DNA from: Halegenticoccus tardaugens
GTDB taxonomy: Archaea > Halobacteriota > Halobacteria > Halobacteriales > Haloferacaceae
Direction: 5' to 3'
Assembly (NCBI RefSeq): GCF_004116405.1
Contig: NZ_SDIC01000003.1
Coordinates: forward strand, 558,001-622,000
Length of the DNA: 64,000 nt
Below the pieces are notes generated by a model. The model ran no database searches and had not been told where the DNA came from. It was given only the letters and a program-made list of their open reading frames with translations. The translations under genes and the position numbers were made by a program. Each line of letters begins with the position of its first letter. Within the stretch, counting starts at the first letter, position 1. This document shows positions 16,090 to 25,541 of the stretch, one piece after another.

Positions 16090-18872
16090 CCGTCGCCCTC
16101 CGATCGGAGCTCGGACTGCCACTCCTGCACCCGCGCCATCAGCTCCACCGGCGGCACTTCGTTCACGTCCGTCCCCGCGAGCGCGGCGAGCACGTCCGCC
16201 GCGCCCTCGCCGTACCGATCCGCGATGGCGTCCGAGGACTTCGTCGTCCCGCTCGATGCCGCCGCCCTGTCCGATTCCGTCGACCGATCCGCCGCCGTCG
16301 GGTTCGACGCCGTCGTCCGAGTCGCCCCCGACGTCGCGCCCGACCTCGACTCCGATGCCGGATCGCTCGTTCCGTTCGCCGCCGCGCCGCCGTCGCCGGA
16401 CGCGAACCCCCCGCTTCCGAGGTCGAACACCGCCTGCACCGGCTCGCCTCGCTCGCCACCTTTCGCCTCGATCGCCTTCTCCGAGCGAAGCTTCTCCAGT
16501 ACGTCCCCCGCGCGGTCGACCACCGGCGTCGGGACGCCCGCGAGGTCGGCGACGTGGATCCCGTAGCTCCGGTCCGTCGGCCCGTCGCGAACCGTCCGGA
16601 GGAAGGTGACGTCGCCGTCGCGCTCGTCCGCGGCCACGTGGACGTTCCGCACACGGTCGAGGTGGTCCGCGAGCGTCGTCAGCTCGTGGTAGTGCGTCGC
16701 GAAGAGCGTCTTCGCTCGTATCTCGTTGTGGAGGTACTCCGTCGCCGCCCACGCGATCGAGATCCCGTCGTACGTCGAGGTGCCGCGGCCGACCTCGTCG
16801 AGGATCACGAGCGACTCCGCCGTCGCCGAGTGGAGGATGTTCGAAAGCTCCTGCATCTCGACCATGAACGTCGAGCGCCCCTGCGCGAGTTCGTCGAGCG
16901 CGCCGACGCGGGTGTAGATCCCGTCCACGAGCCCCACCGTCGCCGACCGCGCGGGCACGAAGCTGCCGATCTGCGCGAGCAGCGCGATGAGCGCCGCCTG
17001 CCGCATGTACGTCGACTTGCCGCTCATGTTCGGGCCGGTGACGATGAGGAACGCCTCCTCGTCGTCCATGTCGAGGTCGTTCGGGACGAACTCCGTCGTC
17101 CGCTCGACGACCGGGTGACGACCCGCCTCGACGCGCAGCGGTCCGGGATCCGTCAGCTCCGGGCGGACCCACGCGTTGCCGGCGGCGTGGGCGGCGAGCG
17201 AGGCGAGCGCGTCGACCTCCGCGAGCGCCCGACCGACGTCCTGCAGGAGGGCGGCGCGCTCCGCCACCCGCTCGCGCAGGTCGCAAAAGAGGTCGTACTC
17301 GAGGTCGCCGCGGGCCTCTTCGAGCCGCAGCACCTCCCGCTCGCGCTCCTCCAGTTCGTCCGTGACGAACCGCTTCGAGTTCTTCAGCGTCTTGATCTCG
17401 CGGAACGACTCCGGCACGCCGTCGGCCTGCGACCGCCCGACCTGGATGTAGAAGCCGTCGGTCTTGTTCCGGTCGACGGTCACGTGGTGGATGCCGTACC
17501 GCGACTTCACGCGCTCTTCGAGCGTGTCCAGCCACCGCTTCGCCTCCTCGTGACGCCCGACGAGGTCGTCGAGTTCGTCGTCGTAGCCGCGCTTGAACAG
17601 TCCGCCCTGCGTCACCGTCTTCGGCGGCTCCTCCGCCAGCGCGTCCGCCAGTTCGTCGCGGAGCCCCGTCGCGGCCTCGCGGTCGGGACGGGCGACCACC
17701 GCCCCGAGCGGCGAGTCGGCGAGTTCCGTCCCCTCGATCGCCTCCGCGAGCGCCGGCAGGATCGAGAGCGTGTCCCGGATCGAGAGCAGGTCGTGCGCGC
17801 CCGCGCTGCCGCTCGCCGCCTTGCTCGCCAGCCGTTCGAGGTCGTACCCGCCGTCGAGCGTGTCGCGGACGCGCTCGCGAGAGAGCGCCGCCGAGGCCAG
17901 CGCCTCCACGCAGTCCTGCCGGCGCTCGATCTCAGCCAGGTCGCGGGTGGGCCGGGTCAGCCACTCGCGGAGCAACCGCCCGCCGGGGTTCGTGGCCGTG
18001 TGGTCCAGCGCGTCGAGCAGCGACCCCTCGCGGCGACCCTGCATCGTCTCCGTGAGCTCGAGGTTGCGCTGCGTCGTCGCGTCGAGTTCGACGTGGTCGC
18101 TCGGCCGGTACGCCTGCAGGCGCGTCATCGACCGGGCGACGCCGGCACCCGTCCGCTCGACGTACGACAGCGCCGCCCCGGCCGCCCGCACCGCGGGCTC
18201 GGCGTCGAGGCCGACGCTCTCGAGCGTCTCGCTCCCGAACTGCTCGGTCACGGCGTGTCGCGCCCGGCCGGGGGCGAAGCTCTCGGCGTCGTGGATCGTG
18301 AGCGTCGCGTCGGTCCCCTCGCGGAGCCGCGAGAGGAACCCGTCGTCGCCGCGGAGGTCCGGTCCCGGCAGGACCTCGACCGGGTCGAACCGGTACAGCT
18401 CCGCGTGCGCGTCGGTCTCGCTCTCCGTCGCCGTGACGAGGAACCGCCCGGTCGTGACGTCGACGAACGCGAGGCCGTAGCCGCCGCCGCGCCCCCCGAC
18501 GACGGTCGCGAGGTACTGCGCCTCCGCGTCGGTCGTCTCCAGGAGGGTGCCCGGCGTGACGACGCGGGTGACCGACCGGGCGAGGTCCCCGCCCTCGGTC
18601 TCGTACTGGTCCGCGACGGCGACGCGGTACCCGCGCTCGACGAGCGCCTTGAGGTACGGCGTGAGGTCGTTCACGGGGACGCCGGCCATCGGGTACGACG
18701 ACCCGTGCGACGACTTCTGGGAGACCTTGAGGTCGAGTTCTTCGCCGACCGTCTCGGCGTCGTCGGCGAAGAACTCGTAGAAGTCGCCGCACTGCATCGC
18801 CAGGAGGTCCGCCTCCGTCTCCGACTTGAGGGCGAGAAACTGCCCGACGATTCCCCGTTCCTGCGCGCTCAT
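16086..18872 (-). CDS. mutS: DNA mismatch repair protein MutS
   Basis: A 928-aa MutS1-type mismatch-recognition ATPase. The mismatch-binding Phe-x-Glu motif is DFYEFF at residues 30-35. Connector, core and clamp domains follow, then the ABC-type ATPase with Walker A GPNMSGKST at about residue 615 and the VILDEVGRGTSTYDG Walker B region. Residues about 800-890 are a Ser/Ala/Gly-rich spacer before a short conserved C-terminal tail, longer than in bacterial MutS. The start at 18872 has a TTTTAC TATA-like element about 25 bases upstream, consistent with a leaderless transcript. It is the first gene of the mutS-nudix-mutL operon. Confidence 0.97.
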   Translation of the reverse strand: MSAQERGIVGQFLALKSETEADLLAMQCGDFYEFFADDAETVGEELDLKVSQKSSHGSSYPMAGVPVNDLTPYLKALVERGYRVAVADQYETEGGDLARSVTRVVTPGTLLETTDAEAQYLATVVGGRGGGYGLAFVDVTTGRFLVTATESETDAHAELYRFDPVEVLPGPDLRGDDGFLSRLREGTDATLTIHDAESFAPGRARHAVTEQFGSETLESVGLDAEPAVRAAGAALSYVERTGAGVARSMTRLQAYRPSDHVELDATTQRNLELTETMQGRREGSLLDALDHTATNPGGRLLREWLTRPTRDLAEIERRQDCVEALASAALSRERVRDTLDGGYDLERLASKAASGSAGAHDLLSIRDTLSILPALAEAIEGTELADSPLGAVVARPDREAATGLRDELADALAEEPPKTVTQGGLFKRGYDDELDDLVGRHEEAKRWLDTLEERVKSRYGIHHVTVDRNKTDGFYIQVGRSQADGVPESFREIKTLKNSKRFVTDELEEREREVLRLEEARGDLEYDLFCDLRERVAERAALLQDVGRALAEVDALASLAAHAAGNAWVRPELTDPGPLRVEAGRHPVVERTTEFVPNDLDMDDEEAFLIVTGPNMSGKSTYMRQAALIALLAQIGSFVPARSATVGLVDGIYTRVGALDELAQGRSTFMVEMQELSNILHSATAESLVILDEVGRGTSTYDGISIAWAATEYLHNEIRAKTLFATHYHELTTLADHLDRVRNVHVAADERDGDVTFLRTVRDGPTDRSYGIHVADLAGVPTPVVDRAGDVLEKLRSEKAIEAKGGERGEPVQAVFDLGSGGFASGDGGAAANGTSDPASESRSGATSGATRTTASNPTAADRSTESDRAAASSGTTKSSDAIADRYGEGAADVLAALAGTDVNEVPPVELMARVQEWQSELRSEGDG

Positions 18873-18975
18873 ACCTCACTTCCGGTCGTGGCCGGGTAAA
18901 ACACTGTGGGTTCGGCGCGTCGAGAACCGCCGGACCCGACGCCCATCACCCGTTTTCCGGGGCCGTATTCCCCGC

Positions 18976-20373
18976 TCATCGTCCCTCGCCTTCAACGGCG
19001 TCGAGCAGCGCGAGCGTCCGGTCCGCGAGCGCGTCGGCGTCCGGCGCGAGGAGCGTCACGATCGCCTCCTTGCCGACCCCGCCGCGGTCGACCACCGCGA
19101 CGGGCGTCGGGCCGGCGGGTACGTCTTCGGCTTCCTCGGCGACCCCCTCGAACGCCCGCCGCGCGCCCCACCGCACCGTGTCCCCCTCCCGCTCCTTCAC
19201 GTCCGTCGGCTCCTCGCTCCGATCGAACTCTCCGACGGGCCCCGACAGCGCAGACAGCGCCGCCTCCACGTCGTCGTCGAACCGGCAGTTCACGGCGAAG
19301 CGGAGCGACGGGTCGAACTCCCGGCAGGCGAGGAGGAAGCGGGCGACGTGGCCCGACGCGCCAAGTCGGACGCCGCGGTTCGGCCTCGCACCCGAGAGCG
19401 TTCGCGCGATCCGTCCCTCGACGGCGGCGGTTTCCGACACCGTCTCGGCGTAGGGAGTCGCGCCGACGACGTTCATCCCCACCTCCGGGACGAGCGCGCT
19501 CGCGTCGCGGTCGACGAGCCGGCGGACGACGCCCTCGACCGCCTCGATCGTCTGGTGGCGGTCGGCCTCCTCGCGCAGCGCGACGAGGTGGTGGACCGCA
19601 CCCGGACCCTCGCCGACGTCGAGCGAGTAGCGCACCGCCCGCTCCATGAACCCGACGCCGGCGGCGACGGCCGAGTCGAGCGACTCGCCGCGGGCCAGTC
19701 GCGCGGCGACCGCGCTCGCGAGCGTGCACCCCGAGCCGTGGTTCGCGTCGGTGTCGATCCGGGGATGTTCGAACCGCTCCGCCCCCGCCGCCGACACGAG
19801 CGTGTCGACGACGACGTCGCCGTCGACGTGTCCGCCCTTCACGAGCGCCGCGTCGACGCCCGTCTCCAGCAGCGCCTCGCCCGCCTCCCGGGCCGACTCG
19901 GCGTCGACCACGTCGATCCCCGTCAGCGCCGCCGCCTCGTCCGCGTTCGGCGTCGCGAGCGTCGCCGCCGCGAGCAACCCCCCGTAGGCCGCTTCGGCCG
20001 CTTCGTCGAGCAGGCGGTCGCCCGTCGCCGCCACCATCACCGGATCGACGACGATCGGGCCGTCGAAATCCGACAGGAGGTCGGTCACGGCCCCGATCAC
20101 CTCGCTCGTGGCGAGCATGCCCGTCTTGACCGCGCCGATCTCGAAGTCGTCGGCGACCGCCTCGTACTGCGCGCGGATCTCCTCGACGGGGAGGACGAAC
20201 GACGAGCGGACGCCCCGCGTGTTCTGCGCCGTCGTCGCCGTGACGACGGAGGTGCCGAAGACGCCGTGTGCCTCCATCGTCTTCAGGTCGGCCTGGATCC
20301 CCGCCCCGCCGCCGGAGTCGCTGCCGGCGACCGTCAGCGCGATCGGGGGCGAGACGGGGGCGGGTCGGCGCAT
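18976..20373 (-). CDS. thiDN: Bifunctional ThiD-ThiN (HMP-P kinase / thiamine-phosphate synthase)
   Basis: A 465-aa fusion for thiamine biosynthesis. Residues 1 to about 265 are ThiD ([16 protein letters not shown] near the N-terminus, [16 protein letters not shown]), phosphorylating HMP and HMP-P. Residues about 280-465 are ThiN ([26 protein letters not shown]), which joins HMP-PP and thiazole phosphate, replacing bacterial ThiE. It has no N-terminal DNA-binding domain, so it is the enzyme rather than the ThiR regulator. The start at 20373 is set by a TGATG junction, where the stop of the AIR-synthase-like gene shares one base with this ATG. The open frame continues upstream but is a shadow of that gene. 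Confidence 0.92.
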   Translation of the reverse strand: MRRPAPVSPPIALTVAGSDSGGGAGIQADLKTMEAHGVFGTSVVTATTAQNTRGVRSSFVLPVEEIRAQYEAVADDFEIGAVKTGMLATSEVIGAVTDLLSDFDGPIVVDPVMVAATGDRLLDEAAEAAYGGLLAAATLATPNADEAAALTGIDVVDAESAREAGEALLETGVDAALVKGGHVDGDVVVDTLVSAAGAERFEHPRIDTDANHGSGCTLASAVAARLARGESLDSAVAAGVGFMERAVRYSLDVGEGPGAVHHLVALREEADRHQTIEAVEGVVRRLVDRDASALVPEVGMNVVGATPYAETVSETAAVEGRIARTLSGARPNRGVRLGASGHVARFLLACREFDPSLRFAVNCRFDDDVEAALSALSGPVGEFDRSEEPTDVKEREGDTVRWGARRAFEGVAEEAEDVPAGPTPVAVVDRGGVGKEAIVTLLAPDADALADRTLALLDAVEGEGR

Positions 20374-21416
20374 CACGCACCCCCCGACTCGTTCGCGGAC
20401 TGTACCTTTCCCATGTACTCCTCGAACGCGCCCCAGAACGGATCGACCTCGGGGTGGTCGACCGGCTCGCCGTCGACGCGGAGGCCGGATCCCTCGCGGA
20501 TCTCGCCGACCGCGGCCGCCGGGATCCCCTCGCCTTCGAGCGCCGAGAGCACCGCGTCGACGCCGTCGGGGTCGACCGCGACGAGGAGCGTCCCCTCGCT
20601 GATCGACTTCCACGGGTCGATCCCGAAGAAGTCGCACGCCTCCCGCACGCCCGGCAGCACGGGGAACGCCTCTCGGCTCACGTCGACGCCGACGCCGGCG
20701 GCGCGGGCCATCTCGTAGAGGCCGCCGTAGACGCCGCACTCGGTGGCGTCGTGCATGGCCGTCACCGGACCCGCCGCGGCGGCCACGAGCGCGTCGCGGA
20801 CGGGGCTCATGTCGTAGAAGCGCTCCGTCGCGGCGTCGACCGCCTCGCCGTCCAGCTCCTCCCGCAGCATCGACTCGAACTGGATCGACATGAGGCCGGT
20901 CGCCTCGACGGCCGGCCCCTTCGTGACGACCACGGCGTCGCCCGGGCGCGCCCCGTCGGGCCGGACGAGGTCCGCGGGATCGCCGACGGCGACGCTCGTC
21001 GCCCCGCCGACCATCGGGTAGTTACAGCCCGCGTAGCGCGCCGTGTGGCCGGTGACGATCGCCACGTCCAGCTTCCGCGCCTCGCGGTCGAACGTCTCCA
21101 GCACCGTCCGGATCTCCCCGTCCGCGATCTCCGGCGGGAGGTTGAAGTCGACGCTCAGGTGCGTCGGCGGGAGTCCCGAGACGGCGACGTCGCTCACGAG
21201 GATGTGAAAGGCGAACCACGCCGCCCGCTCGAAGCCCAGCGAGGGCATGACGAAGACGGGATCGGTCGCCATCGCGACGGCCCGACCGCCGACCGCCATC
21301 ACGCCGAAGTCGACGCCGTGGCGCGGGCCGAGCGTCACGTCGTCCCGCTCGGCTCCGAGGTGGGGGTAGACGTGCTCGTCGAAGAACGCACGGTCGATCT
21401 TCCCGAGGGATTCCAT
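20373..21416 (-). CDS. AIR-synthase (PurM)-like / HypE-SelD-fold protein
   Basis: A 347-aa protein of the PurM/HypE/ThiL superfamily, which uses ATP to activate a substrate by phosphoryl transfer. Recognisable parts: [15 protein letters not shown] near the N-terminus, the metal-binding MATDPVFV, a long helix with [12 protein letters not shown], and the C-terminal lobe starting at [13 protein letters not shown]. The start at 21416 ([12 protein letters not shown]) is preferred to the upstream ATG at 21470, which lies in promoter-like AT-rich DNA. It is not PurM itself. Haloarchaeal members are annotated as AIR-synthase related. Its one-base TGATG overlap with thiDN suggests a function in thiamine or related cofactor metabolism; that is inference. 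Confidence 0.85.
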   Translation of the reverse strand: MESLGKIDRAFFDEHVYPHLGAERDDVTLGPRHGVDFGVMAVGGRAVAMATDPVFVMPSLGFERAAWFAFHILVSDVAVSGLPPTHLSVDFNLPPEIADGEIRTVLETFDREARKLDVAIVTGHTARYAGCNYPMVGGATSVAVGDPADLVRPDGARPGDAVVVTKGPAVEATGLMSIQFESMLREELDGEAVDAATERFYDMSPVRDALVAAAAGPVTAMHDATECGVYGGLYEMARAAGVGVDVSREAFPVLPGVREACDFFGIDPWKSISEGTLLVAVDPDGVDAVLSALEGEGIPAAAVGEIREGSGLRVDGEPVDHPEVDPFWGAFEEYMGKVQSANESGGA

Positions 21417-21500
21417 ACCGGGTGGTATAAGAGTGTGATACTTAGCGGTAGTGGTCCCCGAGGCGGGCATTTTTATCGGGGGGCTCCGTGACCTGTACGT

Positions 21501-21959
21501 ATGAACCGACCACTCAGCGCCATCGCCGGCGGCGTCGCCGGCATCTCGGTCATGTCAGTCTTGCTGTTGCTTCTGGAGGTGGAAACCCGCGAAGCCATCG
21601 GCCTGTTCGAGGCGGTCGCGCGGTTCGTCGGCATGCCGGGGAACCAGTTCCTCGGCGTGATCATCTTCCTCGTCGCGGGGGCGGTCGCGTGGCCGCTTCT
21701 CTTCCTCGCGCTGGAGGATTACCTCCCGGGTGGTCCGGACCCCGCGACCCGCGGGATGGCGTTCGCGTCCGTCCTCTGGATCGCGTTCGTCATCGCGGGC
21801 CGCGGCGACATCGGGGGCCCGTTGTTCGTCGTCTACGCCGGGCTCACGCTGGTCGCCCACCTCGCCTACGGCTTCACGCTCGGCGCGGTGTACGCGCGGC
21901 TGTCGTCCGAGAGCGACTTCAGAAACGACCGGGCCGAACCGGCGGAAGCGCACCGGTAG
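21501..21959 (+). CDS. Four-helix membrane protein upstream of the oxidase gene
   Basis: A 152-aa integral membrane protein with four predicted helices (about 5-25, 45-70, 82-100 and 105-130) and a short charged C-terminal tail. It has no catalytic motif. It resembles small haloarchaeal membrane proteins (DUF6789-like) often found next to heme-copper oxidase subunit I, and here the oxidase gene begins about 120 bases downstream on the same strand. A role in oxidase assembly or as an accessory subunit is plausible but is only inferred from the neighbourhood. Confidence 0.75.
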   Translation: MNRPLSAIAGGVAGISVMSVLLLLLEVETREAIGLFEAVARFVGMPGNQFLGVIIFLVAGAVAWPLLFLALEDYLPGGPDPATRGMAFASVLWIAFVIAGRGDIGGPLFVVYAGLTLVAHLAYGFTLGAVYARLSSESDFRNDRAEPAEAHR

Positions 21960-22013
21960 GTTCGCAGCGATCGATCGTTACGGTTCGGGAATCGGTACAA
22001 TCCGGTCGAAGAG

Positions 22014-22025
22014 GGTAGTTATTTC
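22014..22025 (+). promoter_or_regulatory. Candidate TATA element before the oxidase gene
   Basis: GTAGTTATTTCC is an AT-rich element centred about 30 bases upstream of the ATG at 22049, the start of a 14-codon mini-ORF, and 58 bases before the oxidase GTG. Haloarchaeal transcripts usually start 22-28 bases after box A, which would put the 5' end at or near that ATG. Confidence 0.35.
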
Positions 22026-22048
22026 CCCCTCCGATCCCTAGCCCGCGC

Positions 22049-22093
22049 ATGGTCCTCGGGACTCCCGAACGCAGGACGTGGTTCCCGTGGTAA
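22049..22093 (+). other. 14-codon mini-ORF overlapping the oxidase start
   Basis: ATG at 22049 reads MVLGTPERRTWFPW and stops at TAA 22091-22093, which overlaps the first codons of the oxidase gene in another frame. It may be an upstream coupling ORF or a by-product of a misplaced start or an indel. No function can be shown. Confidence 0.3.
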
Positions 22094-23829
22094 CGCTTCT
22101 CTCCGGGCTCCTCGTCGTCACGGCGTTGCTTTGCGTCCTCGCGGCCGTCGCGATCCACCGCGGCGGCGCGGCCGACGACGTCGCCTCCGACGGCGGCTAC
22201 CTCCCTGGATCGATCTTCGAGACCGAAAAACCCGCCGGCGTCTTCCGCTGGCTCACCACCGTCGACCACAAGGACATCGGCGTCCTCTACATCATCCTCG
22301 GGATCGTCGCCGGGCTGTGGGGCGCGACCGACGGGATGATGATCCGGGCGGAGCTGTTCACGCCCGCGACGGACATCTGGGACGCCGAAACGTACAACGC
22401 CGTGTTCACCACGCACGGACTCATCATGCTGTTCTTCCTCGTGACGCCGGTGTTCACGGGGCTCGCGAACTACTTCGTGCCGATCCTCGTCGGCGCGGAC
22501 GACATGGCCTTCCCCCGCATCAACGCCATCGCCTTCTGGCTCCTCCCACCGTCGCTTCTCCTCGTCCGGGGCGGGCTCATCACCGAGGTCGTCGGGAAGG
22601 TGCTCGCCGCCGTCGGCCTCCAGCTGGACGTCCTGTTCGCCCTCCAGCCGCCGGGCATCGGCTGGACGATGTACACGCCGCTGTCGACGCAGATGGTGAA
22701 CCCCCAGATCGATCTCCTGTTGCTCGGGTTACACCTGAGCGGGCTGGCGACGCTGATGGCCGCGATCAACATCATCGTGACCGTCTTCACGGAGCGCAGC
22801 GAGGAGGTCACCTGGGCCAACCTCGACATCTTCACGTGGACGATGCTCACGACGAGCGGCCTCATCGTGTTCGCGTTCCCGGTGCTCGGCAGCGCGCTGC
22901 TCATGCTGCTCCTGGACCGGAATTTCGGAACGACGTTCTTCGCGGTCGAGGGCGGCTCGCCCATCCTCTGGCAGCACCTGTTCTGGTTCTTTGGCCACCC
23001 CGAAGTCTACATCCTCGTCCTCCCGGCGTTCGGCCTGATCAGCCTGATCCTGCCGAAGTTCGCGGGACGACGGCTGTTCGGCTTCAAGTTCGTGGTGTAC
23101 TCGACGCTGGCGATCGGGGTGCTCTCGTTCGGCGTCTGGGCCCACCACATGTTCGCCACCGGCATCGATCCCCGCCTCCGCGCCAGCTTCATGGCGATCT
23201 CGATCGCGATCGCCATCCCGAGCGCCGTCAAGACCTTCAACTGGATGGCCACCCTCTGGGGCGGTCGAATCCGCCTGACAGCGCCGTTTTTGTTCTGCGT
23301 GGGCGGGATCGGGCTGTTCATCGTCGGGGGCGTGACGGGGATCTTTCTGGCGTCGATCCCGGTCGACCTCGTGCTCCACGACACCTACTACGTGGTGGGT
23401 CACTTCCACTTCATCGTCGTCGGCATCATCGCCTTCGCGATGTTCGCCGCCAACTACTACTGGTTCCCGCTGCTCACCGGCCGGATGTACGACCAGACGC
23501 TCGCGCGCGTCCACGCCTACCTGAGCATCGTCGGCGTGTTCGTGACGTTCGCGCCGCAGCTCCTCCTCGGACAGCTCGGCCTCCCGCGCCGGTACGCGTC
23601 GTACCCGGGGGGGTTCGAGTTCCTCACCCTCCAGCAGATCTCGTCCGTCGGCGCGCTGATCCTCGCCGTCGGCATCATCGTCTGGCTCGTGAACATGCTC
23701 CAGTCGTACCGCCTCGGTCACATCGTCACCGGGGCCGACGTCTGGAACCTGAAAGAGTCGGGGCAGTTCACCCGCGAGTGGCAGTGGTTCGAAAAGCGGC
23801 TCGAAGAGCGGACGCGGATGCGGCGGTGA
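22078..23829 (+). CDS. coxA: Heme-copper terminal oxidase subunit I
   Basis: A 583-aa catalytic subunit of an A-type heme-copper oxygen reductase, with 12-13 helices. It shows WLTTVDHKDIG at the first conserved helix, THGLIM with the low-spin heme His, GHPEVYIL with the CuB His and the cross-linked Tyr, WAHHMF with two more CuB His, and GHFHFIV with the high-spin heme ligand. The start is GTG at 22078: an in-frame TAG at 22039 blocks any farther start, and no ATG occurs between. No subunit II, III or cytochrome gene follows, so the rest of the complex must be encoded elsewhere. It is followed by 200 bases of non-coding DNA and the low-GC island. Confidence 0.93.
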   Translation: MVPVVTLLSGLLVVTALLCVLAAVAIHRGGAADDVASDGGYLPGSIFETEKPAGVFRWLTTVDHKDIGVLYIILGIVAGLWGATDGMMIRAELFTPATDIWDAETYNAVFTTHGLIMLFFLVTPVFTGLANYFVPILVGADDMAFPRINAIAFWLLPPSLLLVRGGLITEVVGKVLAAVGLQLDVLFALQPPGIGWTMYTPLSTQMVNPQIDLLLLGLHLSGLATLMAAINIIVTVFTERSEEVTWANLDIFTWTMLTTSGLIVFAFPVLGSALLMLLLDRNFGTTFFAVEGGSPILWQHLFWFFGHPEVYILVLPAFGLISLILPKFAGRRLFGFKFVVYSTLAIGVLSFGVWAHHMFATGIDPRLRASFMAISIAIAIPSAVKTFNWMATLWGGRIRLTAPFLFCVGGIGLFIVGGVTGIFLASIPVDLVLHDTYYVVGHFHFIVVGIIAFAMFAANYYWFPLLTGRMYDQTLARVHAYLSIVGVFVTFAPQLLLGQLGLPRRYASYPGGFEFLTLQQISSVGALILAVGIIVWLVNMLQSYRLGHIVTGADVWNLKESGQFTREWQWFEKRLEERTRMRR

Positions 23830-23998
23830 GTGCGTTCAAACGCCCTCGACGAGCCGTTTCAACTGCGCCGGCGTTCGGGGTGCGTCTCTTTGGCGTAAAA
23901 CGGGGGTGCTGCGCGTTCAGAGAGTCGATGTCCGCCGCGATCTCCCGACTCGTCACCCAACTTTGCGCTCGTGCACTGGTGGGCCACGCTCACCGCTC

Positions 23999-24007
23999 GT
24001 TTTTATG
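23999..24007 (+). promoter_or_regulatory. TATA box of the DsbA-like gene
   Basis: TTTTTATG about 27 bases before the ATG at 24031, the spacing expected for a leaderless haloarchaeal transcript. Confidence 0.45.
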
Positions 24008-24030
24008 TCTCGACTGGCAACGCAACATGT

Positions 24031-24663
24031 ATGGACCAGTCGTCGACAGAGGCGGTTACGGTATACTCGGATTATGTGTGTCCCTTTTGTTATCTGGGGA
24101 GAGAATCACTCAGCCGGTATCAGGAAGCACGAGACAAGCCACTCAAGATAGATTGGCACCCGTTCGACCTGCGTTCGCAGAAGCGAAATCCCGATGGCAC
24201 GATTGACCATTCGGTTGATGATGGCAAGGACGACGATTACTACGCGCAGGCGAAGCAGAGCGTTCGTCGGTTGCAAGAGAAGTATGACGTCGAGATGATC
24301 CACGAGATCGCGACCGATGTCGATTCTCTGCCCGCTCAGATTGCGTCGTACTACGTCAAGGAACACTATCCATACGAAACGTGGCTTTCGTTCGACGTCG
24401 CCGTTTTCGATGCGCTCTGGCAGGAGGGGAGTGACATTGGCGACGAGGGGCTCCTCGTCGCACTCGCCGAAGAGGTAGATATCGATGGCGACGAGATCCG
24501 CTCTGCGTTCAGTGACGAGACGCTTCGTCGAGAGGTTCGGGAGAAGTTTTCGGAGGCGCACCAATCAGGCGTGACTGGTGTTCCGACGTTCGCTTACGAT
24601 GGCTACGGGGCTCGTGGGGCGGTTCCACCGAAGCAGTTGGAGCGGTTAATCGAAGGCGTCTGA
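24031..24663 (+). CDS. DsbA-family (FrnE-like) dithiol oxidoreductase
   Basis: A 210-aa thioredoxin-fold protein of the DsbA/FrnE family. The active site DYVCPFCYLG (C17, C20) follows the first strand. An inserted helical domain spans about 60-150, and the cis-Pro loop is GVTGVPTFAY near residue 185. The start at 24031 is chosen because the TATA box lies 27 bases upstream and the family begins just before VYSDYVCP. It has no signal peptide, so it acts in the cytosol, probably on disulfides or thiol conjugates. GC and GC3 are clearly lower than in flanking genes, with codons such as GAT, TCG and ATC mixed, suggesting recent acquisition or a shared island with the next gene. Confidence 0.88.
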   Translation: MDQSSTEAVTVYSDYVCPFCYLGRESLSRYQEARDKPLKIDWHPFDLRSQKRNPDGTIDHSVDDGKDDDYYAQAKQSVRRLQEKYDVEMIHEIATDVDSLPAQIASYYVKEHYPYETWLSFDVAVFDALWQEGSDIGDEGLLVALAEEVDIDGDEIRSAFSDETLRREVREKFSEAHQSGVTGVPTFAYDGYGARGAVPPKQLERLIEGV

Positions 24664-24810
24664 ACCCCCTCTGCGGAATGTTATAGTCACGAACTCGGTA
24701 CGTAACAAACACACTGTCTTTTCCGAAGGTGCCGACCTGATTTGAACACCTCCCCTACTGACACACCGTCAAAATAATAGTCACCTTGCGAGAATGTCGA
24801 TTGAGAGAGA

Positions 24811-25527
24811 ATGCGGAAGCCCAGTCGATCTGGCAGGACGGAACCTGAAGATGACGCGCTGGAAGAGCTCCGCAGAGAATATGACCGTCAAGTCGATCAA
24901 TTACGAGACATCAATGACAAGGCCATGCGGTCCGTTCGCACCGCGATTCTCATTGCTGGGTTCATCATTGCTGCAGTGGGGATAACCACCCGCGAAGGTG
25001 ACGTCGTTATTGGATGGATTCCGGTCATCTTCTCCAGTATCGGACTCCTTCTGCTTGCAGGAACCGTCTTCATCGGCTCATCGACCTATCTCGTCACTGA
25101 GTACCCCGGTCAATTTGCACAGAGGAGGCTCCAGAGCGGCCAGTTCCGAACTCAGAAGGACGAACTGATTCAAATGTATCGACGTTGGACTAAATTGAAT
25201 TCTCAAGAAATAGATAAGAATAATACGTACGTCTTCTACACAGTGTCGTCCATATTCTTGGGGGTCTTGCTCCTGCTGATTGCAGGATTACAAGTTGCGA
25301 TACCCAACCTCCTTCCTACATGTGTGCCACCGGGTGGGGTACTCTGTTTCAAACAACCAACTGTGGAGTTAAGCGTCGCAGAGGGGATAATCATCCTCAC
25401 AACGCTGGCGTTTCGGTTCCTGTTCAGCGATTTCTCGGTCCGCAGAGGGATCGGTGAATTTGCTGCTGGCCTCGTTCTATGGCTAATGCTTTTAGGTGGG
25501 ACAGAATTATTACTCTCTATCTTGTAG
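24811..25527 (+). CDS. Low-GC membrane protein with N-terminal coiled coil, unknown function
   Basis: A 238-aa protein I do not recognise. A charged N-terminus (about 10-40: EELRREYDRQVDQLRDIND) is predicted as a coiled coil. Two helices follow (about 42-60 and 66-88), then a soluble loop rich in Arg and Gln (95-137), a third helix (138-162), a loop with two Cys (CVPPGGVLCF), and two more helices (185-200 and 215-238). The codon use is AT-rich, far from the window average. The coiled coil plus helix-pair plan resembles that of some membrane effectors of antiviral systems, but no nucleotide cyclase, STAND or SLOG partner is adjacent, so I make no such claim. Confidence 0.7.
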   Translation: MRKPSRSGRTEPEDDALEELRREYDRQVDQLRDINDKAMRSVRTAILIAGFIIAAVGITTREGDVVIGWIPVIFSSIGLLLLAGTVFIGSSTYLVTEYPGQFAQRRLQSGQFRTQKDELIQMYRRWTKLNSQEIDKNNTYVFYTVSSIFLGVLLLLIAGLQVAIPNLLPTCVPPGGVLCFKQPTVELSVAEGIIILTTLAFRFLFSDFSVRRGIGEFAAGLVLWLMLLGGTELLLSIL

Positions 25528-25541
25528 GCTCAGGTAAGACA

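Noticed and set aside
24700..24790. Sequence resembling a tRNA T loop (GATTTGAAC)
   Set aside because: The flanking arms do not pair, so no tRNA or clear att site can be built.
24811..25527. Membrane effector of an antiviral (CBASS, Pycsar or SLATT-like) system
   Set aside because: The coiled-coil plus helix layout is suggestive, but no cyclase, sensor or other partner gene is adjacent.
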